Source: Serpula lacrymans var. lacrymans S7.9
Taxonomy: Eukaryota; Basidiomycota; Agaricomycetes; Boletales; Serpulaceae
Assembly (NCBI RefSeq): GCF_000218685.1
Contig: NW_006763291.1
Coordinates: 767,789-831,788, forward strand
Direction of reading: 5' to 3'
Length of the DNA: 64,000 nucleotides
Shown piece by piece: positions 23,933 to 34,258 of the stretch. Numbering within the stretch: position 1 is the stretch's first letter; every line of letters begins with the position of its first letter. A program made the translations under genes and the position numbers. The notes below the pieces were generated by a model. The model worked only from the letters and a program-made list of their open reading frames with translations, made no database searches and was not told the origin of the DNA.

Positions 23933-25390
23933 TCATTTCTCCGATTCCACTTCTTCGGCCATCATCTGCGTCAAAATTCTTGCCACGCTCCCACCCAACT
24001 CCACCACTAGTCCTCGTTCCGAGTCCAAAACCTTATCTAAGATCCTCGAGTTGAACTTGTCCGGATGATATCTCAGCATCTCCATCTTCACCTTGTCGCG
24101 TCTAGTCTTTCCATCTAACCCTGGCCTGAGAGGATGAAATACGAATTCCTGTACCAGATTATACGTGATTGCATGGACTGGAGTGTTGTTGACAAGAATC
24201 GGCCATGGAAGTTGTGCGGCCATGATTGAGTGATGCGGTACATCCGACTTGAGTTCTGCCCATTTTGCGTCATATAAAATAAACTGTTGGATGATCGCGT
24301 CGTCATTCTTCTTCTGCATGGCAGCTTGAGCTGCTTCTCTAGCTTTCCGGAGTTCTGCCTGGCGGATTGCCTCCTTTCGCGCTTCCTCTTCCATGGCTTT
24401 GCGATATCGTTCCGCTCTCTCTTCAGCCTCTCGACGACAGCGTTCAATATCTGCCCGTAGACGTCTCAACGTCTCCCTCCGCTCTTCTTCAGCTCGCCGA
24501 GCTTCCTCTGCGGCAAGTCTCTCCTCTTCTCTACGTTTTTCCTCTGCTATTCTCTCCTCTTGCCTACGCTTCTCTTCAGCTATCCTCGCCTCAACTATCC
24601 TCTCCTTCTCCCTACGTTTTTCGTCAGCCTCAGTCTCCTTGAGCTGCTTCGCCTTCTCATCCCTAGAAGACAGTTCCTGAATCCGTTCTTCGTCAAGATC
24701 AGCTGCACGCAGCATAACGTCACGATGTTTGGATAGCTCATTGCGATAGACATGGTCTATCCTCAAAGCTTTAATCTGCTTCAGGAAAATGTCATCTTCA
24801 GCGTTCATGGGACCATGGCACATCGTCTCGTGAATTTTCTTTTCCATCTTGCTCAAGTCCTTGCGAGCAGTCACCCTCGCCCTCTCCTCAGGGGACATCC
24901 GCACCTTACGATGTTGATCATCCCTGGCCTGTGCTTTGGCGCGAAGCGGACCAATGGCAGGTTCAGCATCATGGAATATCGGCCGCACAGCAGCTGGATC
25001 TAGGTTGAGATGCCTCGGCCCCAATTTGTTGGGACTCTTGGGACGCGTAAAAGGGAATGGGGTAGGAGGCTGCTTTTGCCAGTATGCCGGAGGAGGAGAC
25101 GGGAATTGGGGTTTTTGGATGAACTGAGGATGTTTGTGGAGGGTGTTGATAGAAGGGTAGCCTTCGAGGGGAAGGCGCTCTGTGGGCGGGGCATTGTCGT
25201 CGAAGACGGGCTGGGCGTTGTGCATCGGGGTTGACTTTGGCTGAGTAGGGGGAGGAGCACCGAACGGAAAGTCGCGTCGGAATGGACGAAAATACGGTTT
25301 AGGATGAGCGGATGACCTGTGTCCTGTAGACGCGCAGAAAGGGACCTTATATGGGTGATGTTGCGCGCGTTGATATGGCTGTCGATGCAT
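23933..25390 (-). CDS. coiled-coil protein with C-terminal NFKBIL1/J-like domain
   Basis: The frame has 485 codons. Residues 1-150 are His/Pro-rich and probably disordered. Residues about 195-370 form a charged helix with EEKRREEERLAAEEARR-type repeats. Residues about 375-480 contain QLPWPIL, then HPLRPGLDGKTRRDKVK and RYHPDKFN, then a VARIL helix. This order matches the C-terminus of the 1164-residue protein at 13568-17062 (FPWPMF then KWHPDRF) and resembles NFKBIL1, so the two are paralogues by domain. The frame stays open for 37 codons upstream without an ATG. An ATG at 25733 opens a different frame (128 codons) that overlaps and could be a 5' exon joined by an unseen intron. The start is therefore uncertain, and the function is unknown. 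Confidence 0.8.
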   Translation of the reverse strand: MHRQPYQRAQHHPYKVPFCASTGHRSSAHPKPYFRPFRRDFPFGAPPPTQPKSTPMHNAQPVFDDNAPPTERLPLEGYPSINTLHKHPQFIQKPQFPSPPPAYWQKQPPTPFPFTRPKSPNKLGPRHLNLDPAAVRPIFHDAEPAIGPLRAKAQARDDQHRKVRMSPEERARVTARKDLSKMEKKIHETMCHGPMNAEDDIFLKQIKALRIDHVYRNELSKHRDVMLRAADLDEERIQELSSRDEKAKQLKETEADEKRREKERIVEARIAEEKRRQEERIAEEKRREEERLAAEEARRAEEERRETLRRLRADIERCRREAEERAERYRKAMEEEARKEAIRQAELRKAREAAQAAMQKKNDDAIIQQFILYDAKWAELKSDVPHHSIMAAQLPWPILVNNTPVHAITYNLVQEFVFHPLRPGLDGKTRRDKVKMEMLRYHPDKFNSRILDKVLDSERGLVVELGGSVARILTQMMAEEVESEK

Positions 25391-26457
25391 CCTTGAGGTC
25401 GAAGTCTTGCAGGGGAAGTCTTGCTGGTCGATCTTGATGGTGTCTTGCGATGTGGTTCTGGAGAAAGCGAGAAAGTTGCACGTTTTGGTAGTATGCAGAA
25501 TTTATAGGTGGCCGCTTGGCTGGACGCGAAGTGTCCACACCTGAGTGCTTAACTTTCCCTCTGGAGACCATATTCTGGCCACTCAGAAGCGAAATCTTCA
25601 GACTCCGCGATGAATAGGTGGACGAGCTCAAGTCTTTTGTCCCTGTGGACGTAGAATTACTGGCGGATTCTGCGTATAGCTTCCCCATTCGTTTACGCGT
25701 TGTTTGCCATGGTTTGTTCGAAGGGTGGCCCAAGTCATTTGAAGTCAGCCTTGTGATAGTTCACTGCACGCAACGAGTGGGAAAAAGGCTCGACATGACG
25801 ATATTGCACGAATGATGAGCTTCGATCTTGGAAAAAGAAAGTCGAAAGGTTATAGGCTATCTGGCATGGGATTGCTGCCTCAGTTTCGGTGCGGCTCTTA
25901 CGTTGCGAGTATCCAGATAGCAAACGCTAGTCTGCAGTTCTCGCCACCCTAGTTTCTTGGAAGGAAGGACAAAGGCGCTGGTCAATGCTTGATCCGAACG
26001 ACAGTGCCTTAACGAGTCATGTGCAGGCAGTGTTGGACCCGACACTTGGCCTCATGGTTGCTTGTACCAGCCACGCTTCCCAAAAAGGAAAATTACGGCG
26101 TGTTTCGTCCAACGCTTTATAAAAGCTTTGTAGACAGACAAAAGTGGCCCCCTAACACAAAGCGATACAAAAGCGTTTCCTTGCTCGTGCCACATCTATT
26201 GAAAGAGTGTCAAAGCAAAATCCCAAGCAACGTCAAAGCATCGTTAGCTGAAAAGGTATTTTAGTAAAGGCGTGAATAGTGAGAGGAGACCAACAACTCA
26301 ACAACTCCCACAACCCAGCGCTCATCTGCTGCTAACCAACGCCAACACTTCCCCGACGTCGATAGAACTCTGCTAGTCTCAGACCTTCTATTCTCTTCCA
26401 TTTTCACATCAAACTACTAGCTCGTTGACTCTACCCACTCCCCCTTTACATATTACT

Positions 26458-27699
26458 ATGCCTCCAATTACTCGTCGTGCTGCCCGTGAGGCAAGAGAAG
26501 CGAGAGAAAAGAATTATTACTTGATATGCACTGACGTCGACGGTTCGAAGGTTGAGATAACTTTCTCTGCCACCGGCGAAGGCACGCATACGAGGTGGCA
26601 CTACCCAGACCCCCCTGCCAGAAAGCAGACGCCCATAGCCGAACAACCAGAGCGCAATTCACCTTCGATTCCATACCCCCTCACAGAATACGACTGCTTC
26701 CCAGATCCATTGCAGCGATCTCTGTCCGAGATGGCAAATCCAATCGAACGTCATTCGACTCCCCCTCGTGGAAGTTCAGGTAGCCAGTGGCCTCAAACTC
26801 CACTTCCCCAGCGCACCTTCGACGCTGGCTCCGTCATCAGGACGCCTGTAAAGAAACTTCAACGCAGTCCCGACCGCATCGGTTGGAATGGCGTTAACTT
26901 CTGGAAAGAGGACGAAAGTGGCGTATTGTCGGGACGAATGTACGTAGATGAAGAATCCGGGTCCATCCGCTATGTCCCCAACCACGCTGCTGCAGAAAAC
27001 GTCGACATGACTAGGTCCCAGGTCGTCGAACGTCAGCTTCTGGATGACGAAAAGATCTTTTTAGCGCAGATCGAGAAGTTTTTTGATCGAAAGTATAGAG
27101 AGGACGTGACTAGGCGGATGGTTAAGAAGGAGGGATCGGATAGTGGTTTTGAGGATATGGACGAAGATACGCCGACGAAAGCACAGGGTCACCCAGGGTT
27201 TGGAGCTCTTGGGTCGCACGGCACCGTTATCATCGAAGAGTCTGACGAAGAGGAGCTCGACGAAATCGAGTCCGAGGATGATCCCATGGACGAAGACTAC
27301 CACCACCTCGGACCTGGTGGGGAGAAACCCGACAGCTTTGGGCGTAGACTACTCGGGCCAGAGGGCACGACCATCATCGAGCCTTACTTCCACCCCAACG
27401 ATAGATCTCTCAGCGCTACCCCGGCGCCCACCGAGATCGACGAAGACGAAGACAAGGAAAATCACGAGAACGGAACAGTTCGTTTGGGAAGCGTCGTCAA
27501 CACCACCGGCACCGTCTACGAGGTCTTTTTGAGGCCTAAGAAAGCTAGACAGGGTAGCGTAGGCCCAAACGGTTCCCCCCTCCGGAACGCCAATGTTGCA
27601 GGTCCTTCGACCGAGTCTAACAACCGTATGAGGAGAAAACTTGGGCCCCATGGAACTCACCTTATCGACCCTGTGACCTACCGCGCAATGACTCCTTGA
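26458..27699 (+). CDS. acidic orphan protein with a thrice-repeated Gly-Thr-Ile motif
   Basis: The ATG at 26458 (MPPITRRAAREAR) follows a CT-rich leader typical of basidiomycete transcription starts; an in-frame ATG 11 codons earlier is less likely. The 413-residue product has a basic start, a Pro-rich middle with GWNGVNFWKED, and an acidic C-terminal half. One short motif recurs three times: GSHGTVIIEE (about residue 250), GPEGTTIIEP (about 298) and GPHGTHLIDP (about 392). Each follows a Leu-Gly and basic or hydrophobic residues, and the last lies near the C-terminus. No enzyme family is recognised. The motif looks like a repeated docking peptide, which is an inference. No intron is needed. 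Confidence 0.8.
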   Translation: MPPITRRAAREAREAREKNYYLICTDVDGSKVEITFSATGEGTHTRWHYPDPPARKQTPIAEQPERNSPSIPYPLTEYDCFPDPLQRSLSEMANPIERHSTPPRGSSGSQWPQTPLPQRTFDAGSVIRTPVKKLQRSPDRIGWNGVNFWKEDESGVLSGRMYVDEESGSIRYVPNHAAAENVDMTRSQVVERQLLDDEKIFLAQIEKFFDRKYREDVTRRMVKKEGSDSGFEDMDEDTPTKAQGHPGFGALGSHGTVIIEESDEEELDEIESEDDPMDEDYHHLGPGGEKPDSFGRRLLGPEGTTIIEPYFHPNDRSLSATPAPTEIDEDEDKENHENGTVRLGSVVNTTGTVYEVFLRPKKARQGSVGPNGSPLRNANVAGPSTESNNRMRRKLGPHGTHLIDPVTYRAMTP

Positions 27700-28250
27700 G
27701 TCAGCTTACGCTGGTTTCCTTCATACTAAGCATAGCATTTATGGACAGTGGAGATGTTAAGGAATAGCAATCATGATGTACTTCATACACACGACACGTT
27801 CTTTTTCCCTTTTTATGATCATCTATGAAGTTACGCAATTTTGTATGCTTTACAGTTTTATGCACTCCAATAATAATCCTGATACTCACCATCATGAAAA
27901 TAAACCTTGGAAGTTAATACAACTGCGATATGTATCGTCCACCTCGCGACTTCTCAGTTAATCTAGAAGATCGTTGGCGATTTTCCATTTCGTTTACCAC
28001 ACGTTCTCCATCCCCCTATAGCAAGGTTTCCTCGTCTCAAATTTTTCTGAAGCCAGCACTACTGTGCTGATGTTGATATTCGATGATACGAGACAAGAGA
28101 AAAACCTAAGTTATCACGGTGAGCACAAAAGCGACATTTACAAGCCTTGTTTCTGAAACCAAAAAAGGAAATTCCGGCATGGAACTGTCGGTGGTAGCCG
28201 GTGAGCCCAAGGATCCTCCGCAATCCCACGTATTTTGGCAGAGGACAACC

Positions 28251-29453
28251 ATGGTCTCCCCACCAAAGCCCTGGGAGCGCGGTTCAGTCGCAGCTGCACC
28301 CTCCCATTCATTATCAACATCAGCGACTGCACCGACGACGACGACGATACCATCAGCACCATCAGCACCACCCCCCACCCTTCCTTCTTCATCCCCATCA
28401 GCATCCTCATCTGAGCCTCCTTCCATCCCCGCACGACCAGCAGCGCTATCTAATCCCTCCATGTCGGCGATGGCATCACCATACAACTCGCTTCAGTCGT
28501 CATACAACTCGCCTTATTCTTCTTATTCTCGCATGGGCACATCTTATTCCCCCTATGGAGGAGGAGGAATGTATGGTGGTCTCGGAGGCTATGGTGGTGG
28601 CATGGGCACTTACGGTGGCGGGTATGGGGGTTATGGGATGAACAGCATGTATGGAGGCATGCCTGGTATGGGTGGTATGGGCATGTACCCTGGCGGAATG
28701 GACCCCAACAATCCATCACTCACCCAGAGCCTCGAGTCAACAACTCAGCAAACCTTCACATTGCTGCACTCGATAGTGCAAACCTTCACTGGTGTCTCAC
28801 AAATGCTCGAATCCACGTTCATGGCGACTCACAGTTCGTTCTTCGCAATGGTGGGTGTGGTCGAGCAGTTTGGGCAGCTCAGGAACGCATTGGGGAGCGT
28901 CCTTGGCTTGTTTGGCCTGGTCAGGTGGATGAAGGACTTAATTTCTGGACGGGGAAACTCTGCATCCGGTGGCATGCAAAACGAGTTCAGGCAGTTCATT
29001 AATGGAAAGCCTGTACTAGGCCCTGTCGGACCGCCTGCACCGAAACCAAACAAGAAGCCCCTTATCATATTCTTCCTTGCCATCTTCGGTGTTCCTTATG
29101 CCATGTCGAAACTCATCAAAGTCTTGAGTGAACGAGCTCAGCAGCAACAGCAATTGCAAGGTCAGACAGCTGGCGCTCTGGGTCCCTTGGATCCTTCAAA
29201 ACTCCAGTTTGCTCGGGCACTGTATCCCTTCACACCATCAACGCCCGCCGAACTTGCATTAAAAGAGAATGAAATTGTAGCCATCATGGGAAAATTGGAT
29301 CCTAACACCGGAGCTGAAGTAGATCCTAGGATGGAGGTGGAGACTGACTGGTGGAAAGGGCGGACGAGAGAGGGGAGAGAAGGATGGTTCCCGAGGAAAT
29401 GGGTGGAAGTCCTGGCGAGGAGTAAGGTGGAAGATGCTAAGAAGGTGGATTGA
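28251..29453 (+). CDS. PEX13: peroxisomal docking protein Pex13
   Basis: Pex13 is an integral membrane part of the peroxisomal docking complex; it binds Pex14 and the receptors Pex5 and Pex7. The 400-residue product starts with the conserved MVSPPKPWERG. It continues with a Ser/Pro stretch and a Tyr/Gly/Met-rich segment (about residues 85-150), as in other Pex13 proteins. A conserved helical part follows (QQTFTLLHSIVQTFTGVSQ, then GLVRWMKDL). The hydrophobic segment is KPLIIFFLAIFGVPYAM, and a C-terminal SH3 domain runs from FARALYPF through WWKGRT to GWFPRKWVEV. The frame is open 44 codons further upstream, but the PKPWERG alignment supports ATG 28251. It is a single exon. Confidence 0.95.
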   Translation: MVSPPKPWERGSVAAAPSHSLSTSATAPTTTTIPSAPSAPPPTLPSSSPSASSSEPPSIPARPAALSNPSMSAMASPYNSLQSSYNSPYSSYSRMGTSYSPYGGGGMYGGLGGYGGGMGTYGGGYGGYGMNSMYGGMPGMGGMGMYPGGMDPNNPSLTQSLESTTQQTFTLLHSIVQTFTGVSQMLESTFMATHSSFFAMVGVVEQFGQLRNALGSVLGLFGLVRWMKDLISGRGNSASGGMQNEFRQFINGKPVLGPVGPPAPKPNKKPLIIFFLAIFGVPYAMSKLIKVLSERAQQQQQLQGQTAGALGPLDPSKLQFARALYPFTPSTPAELALKENEIVAIMGKLDPNTGAEVDPRMEVETDWWKGRTREGREGWFPRKWVEVLARSKVEDAKKVD

Positions 29454-29886
29454 GATGAGTTATATATTTTCTTGATACTTTCGACTTCGCTCTTGGATAT
29501 CACTTTTACCTTATTCTGTCCTTACTGTCTTTCCTTATTCTGATTGTCTTTTTACGATTATTTTATCCTCAGTACTGTGTACATGCTGGGGAACATATCT
29601 TGTTGTCACAAGGTCTTACCGGATGTAAATGTTGTGGTCTTGAGCAAGTGTCAGTACCTCGTTGAGTATTTGTACAGTTGATACATTGCAACCTTTACGG
29701 AAATGAAAACTCAGTGCACAGTCATTAATACTAGTATGCTTGGATCATTCCAAGAAACATGTCCGCAAATATACTGATAGATATCCAGATACAAATGTTC
29801 TTGAGTTAGTGTTACAAGTTCCCATAGCTATTATCGTCATAGGTTTGGATATCGTGATGATCATAAACAGGATTCGATCCGATCTT

Positions 29887-30335
29887 TCACATTGCTCCTT
29901 CGCTTCTTGAAATGATATACCTGACGGAGATGCACGAATGTAAGCTCAAATAAAGCTATGTGCATGAGAAGCAATGATTCACCAAGCATGTATGATTCCT
30001 GGTATCCACCCAAGAATCGTCAAGCAAATATTAATCCAAAAATCTATGTCAAATACAGGTCAGGTGTGACCACGACAACAGGATTGAAACCAAGCGTACC
30101 TGCAGCACATCCGCGTTCTTATTGATAGCAGCCGCATAAGTTGAAACGATATTACTTTAAGAAAAATGAGTGAGGGTACACACTGAAGAACACAGCGACG
30201 GGTGGTAGTGCACTGGATCCCATTCAAGTTGGCACGTTAGATATTGCAAATCAACTTGAAGAATCTCAACTCAAAGACTTACATTGCGAGGAAATACAGG
30301 ATAACATCCCCTGTGGATGATACTTTGGATGCCAT
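29887..30335 (-). CDS. PMP3: PMP3 family small proteolipid (stress-linked membrane peptide)
   Basis: This five-exon gene is too fragmented for ORF calling. Exons are 30335-30283, 30212-30184, 30117-30100, 30043-29983 and 29920-29887. All introns are GT-AG (62-70 nt) and the phases agree, giving 64 residues. The product reads DVILYFLAIALPPVAVFFKRG, then CAADFWINICLTILGWIPG and IIHAWYIIS, the two-helix signature of the Pmp3/UPF0057 family. That family modulates plasma-membrane potential and responds to salt and cold in fungi and plants. Exon 3 is only 18 nt and encodes the loop between the helices. The gene is convergent with PEX13, with 433 bp between the two stop codons. The identification rests on the family signature and phase-consistent splicing. 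Confidence 0.9.
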
Positions 30336-30959
30336 GATGAAAGATTTAGTTAAGGAGGCGGTAAGAAAGAAGATTGAGCCGCAGTAGGCGTTTATAACTG
30401 TGCATTCGGAGGTTGCTGGAGTTGTGCTGGAGCACGAAAGTGCTACCACATACACGCAGCTACGTCATTTCAAATCTGGATCACGTGAGTATCCATTATA
30501 GGCAACTGTCGCAGAACAGAGCTGAAATTCAAGTCCAAAAAACCAGTGGAGAAATCTTTAATGAGTTAGGATTGACCTTGCAACATAATCAGAACAGAGA
30601 CAAAAAAATATCACGTTTTCATAATTGTCAACAAGCCAACAGAGACTTAGTGACGCTCCAAAATCGACCTTGAAGCGTATATACTGCACCAGAACTGCAT
30701 CCCGATGATAGGATAGTAACTCGAAATAGACAAAGCTAGTAGATATATCCGGTCTATTGAATATAAAGTATATGTAAACCCTCTGTCAGCTCGATTTTTA
30801 CGTTCGTGGGAGGCTCCCCCGTGAGACTAAGCCACAAACCACGAACCAAAGCAGACCGAAAGGCAACAGACATCACTTTAACAGACCCCTCACACGCCCG
30901 AGCCATAGATGGGGGAATAAAAAAATCACTGTCGAGCTAAACGCTGGGCAAAATCTGGT

Positions 30960-33547
30960 TCAAGTACAGGACCACGACGTTTTGACCGATTTAGCGAATC
31001 GTTGCCATAGGATATAAGGGCTTGAGTTTATAGCGACGCGAAGCTTTTCAGCCTCTGCGTCAAATTTCTGGGGAGCTTCGAAAGCGGAGGGCGGAGCTCG
31101 TGCAAAGATAGGACAAAAAAATTCGCTTCCTGAAACAGACCACGAAGTTTCGAGGCCAGCGCAGGCAAAATCCAGAGACAAGGACTCGGCAAGGCGCACC
31201 GCACCGAGGTTCACGTGATTAGGATTGCAGTGGCGTAAAGCGAAAGATTCGGCAGATGAGAACTTGGCGGAAGTCTTTGGAAATAATTTTCGGAAGAAGA
31301 TGGACCGCGAAGGAGAGGGTGCCTTCGTTGCAAGACGAGACATATGCCGACCCTTCTTCGAGGTGATACAAAGTGTATCTGCCTCGGTGGAATGATGGCT
31401 GATGCGGAAATGCTCGAGGTTCTTGCCAGACGCAGGCGTATGATCTTTGCCGACGTACGATAGATGGTGGTCCTGGAAAGCTGCACCATCAGCCAGACTG
31501 ATATCAAAGAACTCGTCGGTGAAATATCTGACATCTTCAGATTCGCCAAACATGACTAGACTAGAAAGGTCGCCACAACTAAGGGCAGTACTTGAGGCGA
31601 CAGGTTCAAGCTCAAACGAAATGGAGGTCATGCTGAGCGAACTGGTGCGGAGAGAGGGATTCGATGGAGAACTACTGGTGAAAATACATTCTTTTCCATA
31701 AATGTAAATGGAATCGACGATGCAATTTCTCCTGGGGACACTATCATCGGAGGCGATAGAAACAGCTTCTGTCATGAGAGAATTTATAGCTGAACAGTAG
31801 GAGGATCGCTTGTAAGCTACTTCTTGAATCTAGGTAAAGGTGGTAAGATTTAGCGTTGAGGAGTAATGTAATTCCATAAACTGACTCCTCTTCTAGAAAC
31901 CCTTATTTCGTCAACTTCATCCTGGATCTCAAATACGTCATCACCAATCATGATATCTGTATCATCAACTGCATTGATAGGTATACCACGATTCTGGAAG
32001 CAACCGTTAATGATGCCAACAGGCCGACCTCTGATAGATCGTCCGGTTAGATATACACCCTTGCGCCTTTGAATTCGTTCAACGGATGCAGCGTCGTCCT
32101 TGTTACGAGAGCGGCCATAAAGAGAGTTGGAGGGAGTAGTAGCAGGAGTGCAGAGAGACAGATTGGAAGGAGTGGAGAACGTACTGGACGGTGTCGAATA
32201 GCCGTCAGAAGAGAAAGAGTAAGCAGGATTGAACTCATAAGAATGTTGGCTGGAAGGGGTAACGGGAACGCTCGTAGGTGAATCGACTCGCTTCGGGGAA
32301 GCCTTCATGATTTCCTAAGAGAAATAATAATTAGGATCATGCCTTTATGAACTGAAAGGATTCACTTGCCTCAACAGCCAAAGCCAGTTTTTCGATATCA
32401 CCATCACCCTCTTGCCAGTCCAAGCACGCAGCCGCGAGATTCGCGCACGTATCGTCCGAGACTATATCTCCTTCTTTTGGGGGTGAGCAGGAAAGTGTTT
32501 TCTTGATCTCACGTGCCCTTTCTTCGACTGTAATCTTCGGGTTCTTCAGAGAATTAACGATAGTTGGGCTTTGTTCGACGCCACAGTGATCAACGGAAGG
32601 AAGCTACGGTTATAAAACAGAGGTACTCAATGACGACGAACGTAAATTGGGAGTTAATATTTACCATAGTGGACTTTGCATGGGACTCTTCGACGTTTGA
32701 CCTAGAATTCTGAGAAGGGCTAACGACAAATTGACCACAGCTTTGCTCAACACCGCGTTTGCCTTCAAAAAGAACTTGAAGCTATGATAGCAGAATAGGA
32801 TTGCTTGATAATAACGAGCGGAGGATGAAAGGGAATACTAACAGCATGATGTTTTATAACAGAGACCCCTTCGACAGTAGCTTTAGGCTTCTGTGAAGAG
32901 TTCACGACAACTAAATTTTGCTCAACGCCATGGTAATCTTTAGAAGAAAGCTGTGGTAGTGACAAAGTGTCTTCATTATCAACGAGCAACAAATGGAAGT
33001 GAGCACTCACAACAATGGGTTTCGCAACAGGGACCATACACTTGGCAGGAGGATCTATTACGAAGTCCGTCCCACTCTCCTCTTGCATAGGCATCGTATC
33101 TTTTCCGTGCCAGGTATCAAGAGACGAGATGGAGTATTTCGAAAGAGAAGACTGGAAGAGACAACTACGGCGCAGCTGTTGGACGTTGCTACAGAGGTCA
33201 GAGACCTCAGGTTGGGCCACAGCATCCAGATCTCCTGGGGGTCTCTTGGAGTGAACGAACATGCCGCGTGTCTGAATACCGAACGTGTCAGAAGAATATA
33301 GACACTTCCAGAAATTGTAAATTACCTCCTTGTCACCTTGCACCAGGGACATTTGTATGTTCACTCCTTCTTTAGCTGCCATGTCTTTGAAGGCGTCGGC
33401 CATAGTGTCGATGAACAAGGCCTCGAGTCCCTGAGGCTCAAACCTAACGAACATGGAGTTGATGGAACCATTAATGACGAGCTTGTCGACGGAGGTAGGC
33501 GGTTTGCTTCTAAAGACTTTGAGGGCGGACTTGAATAGAGGGGCCAT
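30960..33547 (-). CDS. orphan protein built from phase-0 exons with a repeated GVEQ module
   Basis: Deduced exons are 33547-33326, 33271-33011, 32950-32843, 32781-32665, 32603-32370, 32314-31886 and 31829-30960, giving about 746 residues. Every junction is phase 0. The intron at 32369-32315 starts with GCAAGT; the rest are GT-AG. Exons 3, 4 and 5 each carry GVEQ, then a VVNS-like and a (T/N)VE(E/G) motif, so they are copies of one unit. Exon 1 (starting MAPLFKSALKVF) may form a small folded domain. The C-terminal exons are Ser-rich with no recognised domain. Introns 33325-33272 (54 nt) and 33010-32951 (60 nt) are multiples of three without stops. The gene begins about 700 bp downstream of the TPR-CHAT gene on the same strand. 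The function is unknown, and the start could differ. Confidence 0.7.
32510..32950 (-). repeat. three tandemly duplicated coding units (GVEQ module)
   Basis: Exon 3 has DYHGVEQNLVVVNSSQKPK followed by ATVEG. Exon 4 has KRGVEQSCGQFVVSPSQNS followed by SNVEE. Exon 5 has DHCGVEQSPTIVNSLKNPK followed by ITVEE. Units are about 30 residues each, separated by phase-0 introns of 60-61 nt. This symmetric-phase arrangement is what tandem exon duplication produces. Only the first part of exon 5 belongs to the repeat. Confidence 0.75.
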
Positions 33548-34258
33548 TCTAAAGTATGAATAAACGAGTGGATGTACTTGAAGATGGAGAGCTTGAATAT
33601 TAGAAGAATTTGGAGAGCTTGGAGAGCTTGAAGAACTTGGAGTTACTGAGGGAAGCGACAGTGGGTGATGAGAGGGAAAGAGCACTTGCTATCGACGTTA
33701 TGGCCTCAGATCCGGACTAGAATAAGACTCACATTCTAGTCTGATCCATAATACACTCCGGTATGTCAACGTTGACCAGTGGTCGATATACTGAGAGGAA
33801 AAGAAAGTTTGCTCAGCTATAGTTGTCAGCCCACTTATAAAAAGTTATTGCACGTACCGAGTCCCAAACCCTTGAATACCTTGAGACGTGTAATCAAATC
33901 ATTACGCACTAGATTAAAACCATTACAGGACGCTAACGGTTTTCTATCGATGGGCCTTGGTCACACGTCATACGGTCGAGTTTCAAACGAAACGAGCAGT
34001 CGTCTCAGACGAGTAATCATCCAAGCGCCTCGGCCTAAGGATTCAAACAGATGCACTTGATGGCGATGCCTTGCTGTCATATCAAGAGAGCCTTACTATA
34101 GAACAGCAGAGGTCGGTTTCTTAGCCTAAAGATTCACGGTATCTCAAAAGGCATAAATCTTAATCTGACCTCGTCCCTTGGTCCATGGTCATAACTTGTT
34201 CACTTTGGCGAGAAGTCATGATACAGGTCTGAAAGAATACAGATACACCCACTATGCG
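33548..34258. other. spacer between the orphan gene and the TPR-CHAT gene
   Basis: About 0.7 kb lies between the end of the CHAT frame and the start of the next minus-strand gene. A 93-codon plus-strand ORF (33779-34060) has no recognisable features. A Ser-rich minus frame upstream of ATG 33547 probably represents 5' UTR. Nothing else is seen. Confidence 0.4.

Noticed and set aside
28119..28250. 44-codon N-terminal extension of PEX13
   Set aside because: The family begins with the PPKPWER motif; the extension lacks similarity and is probably 5' UTR.
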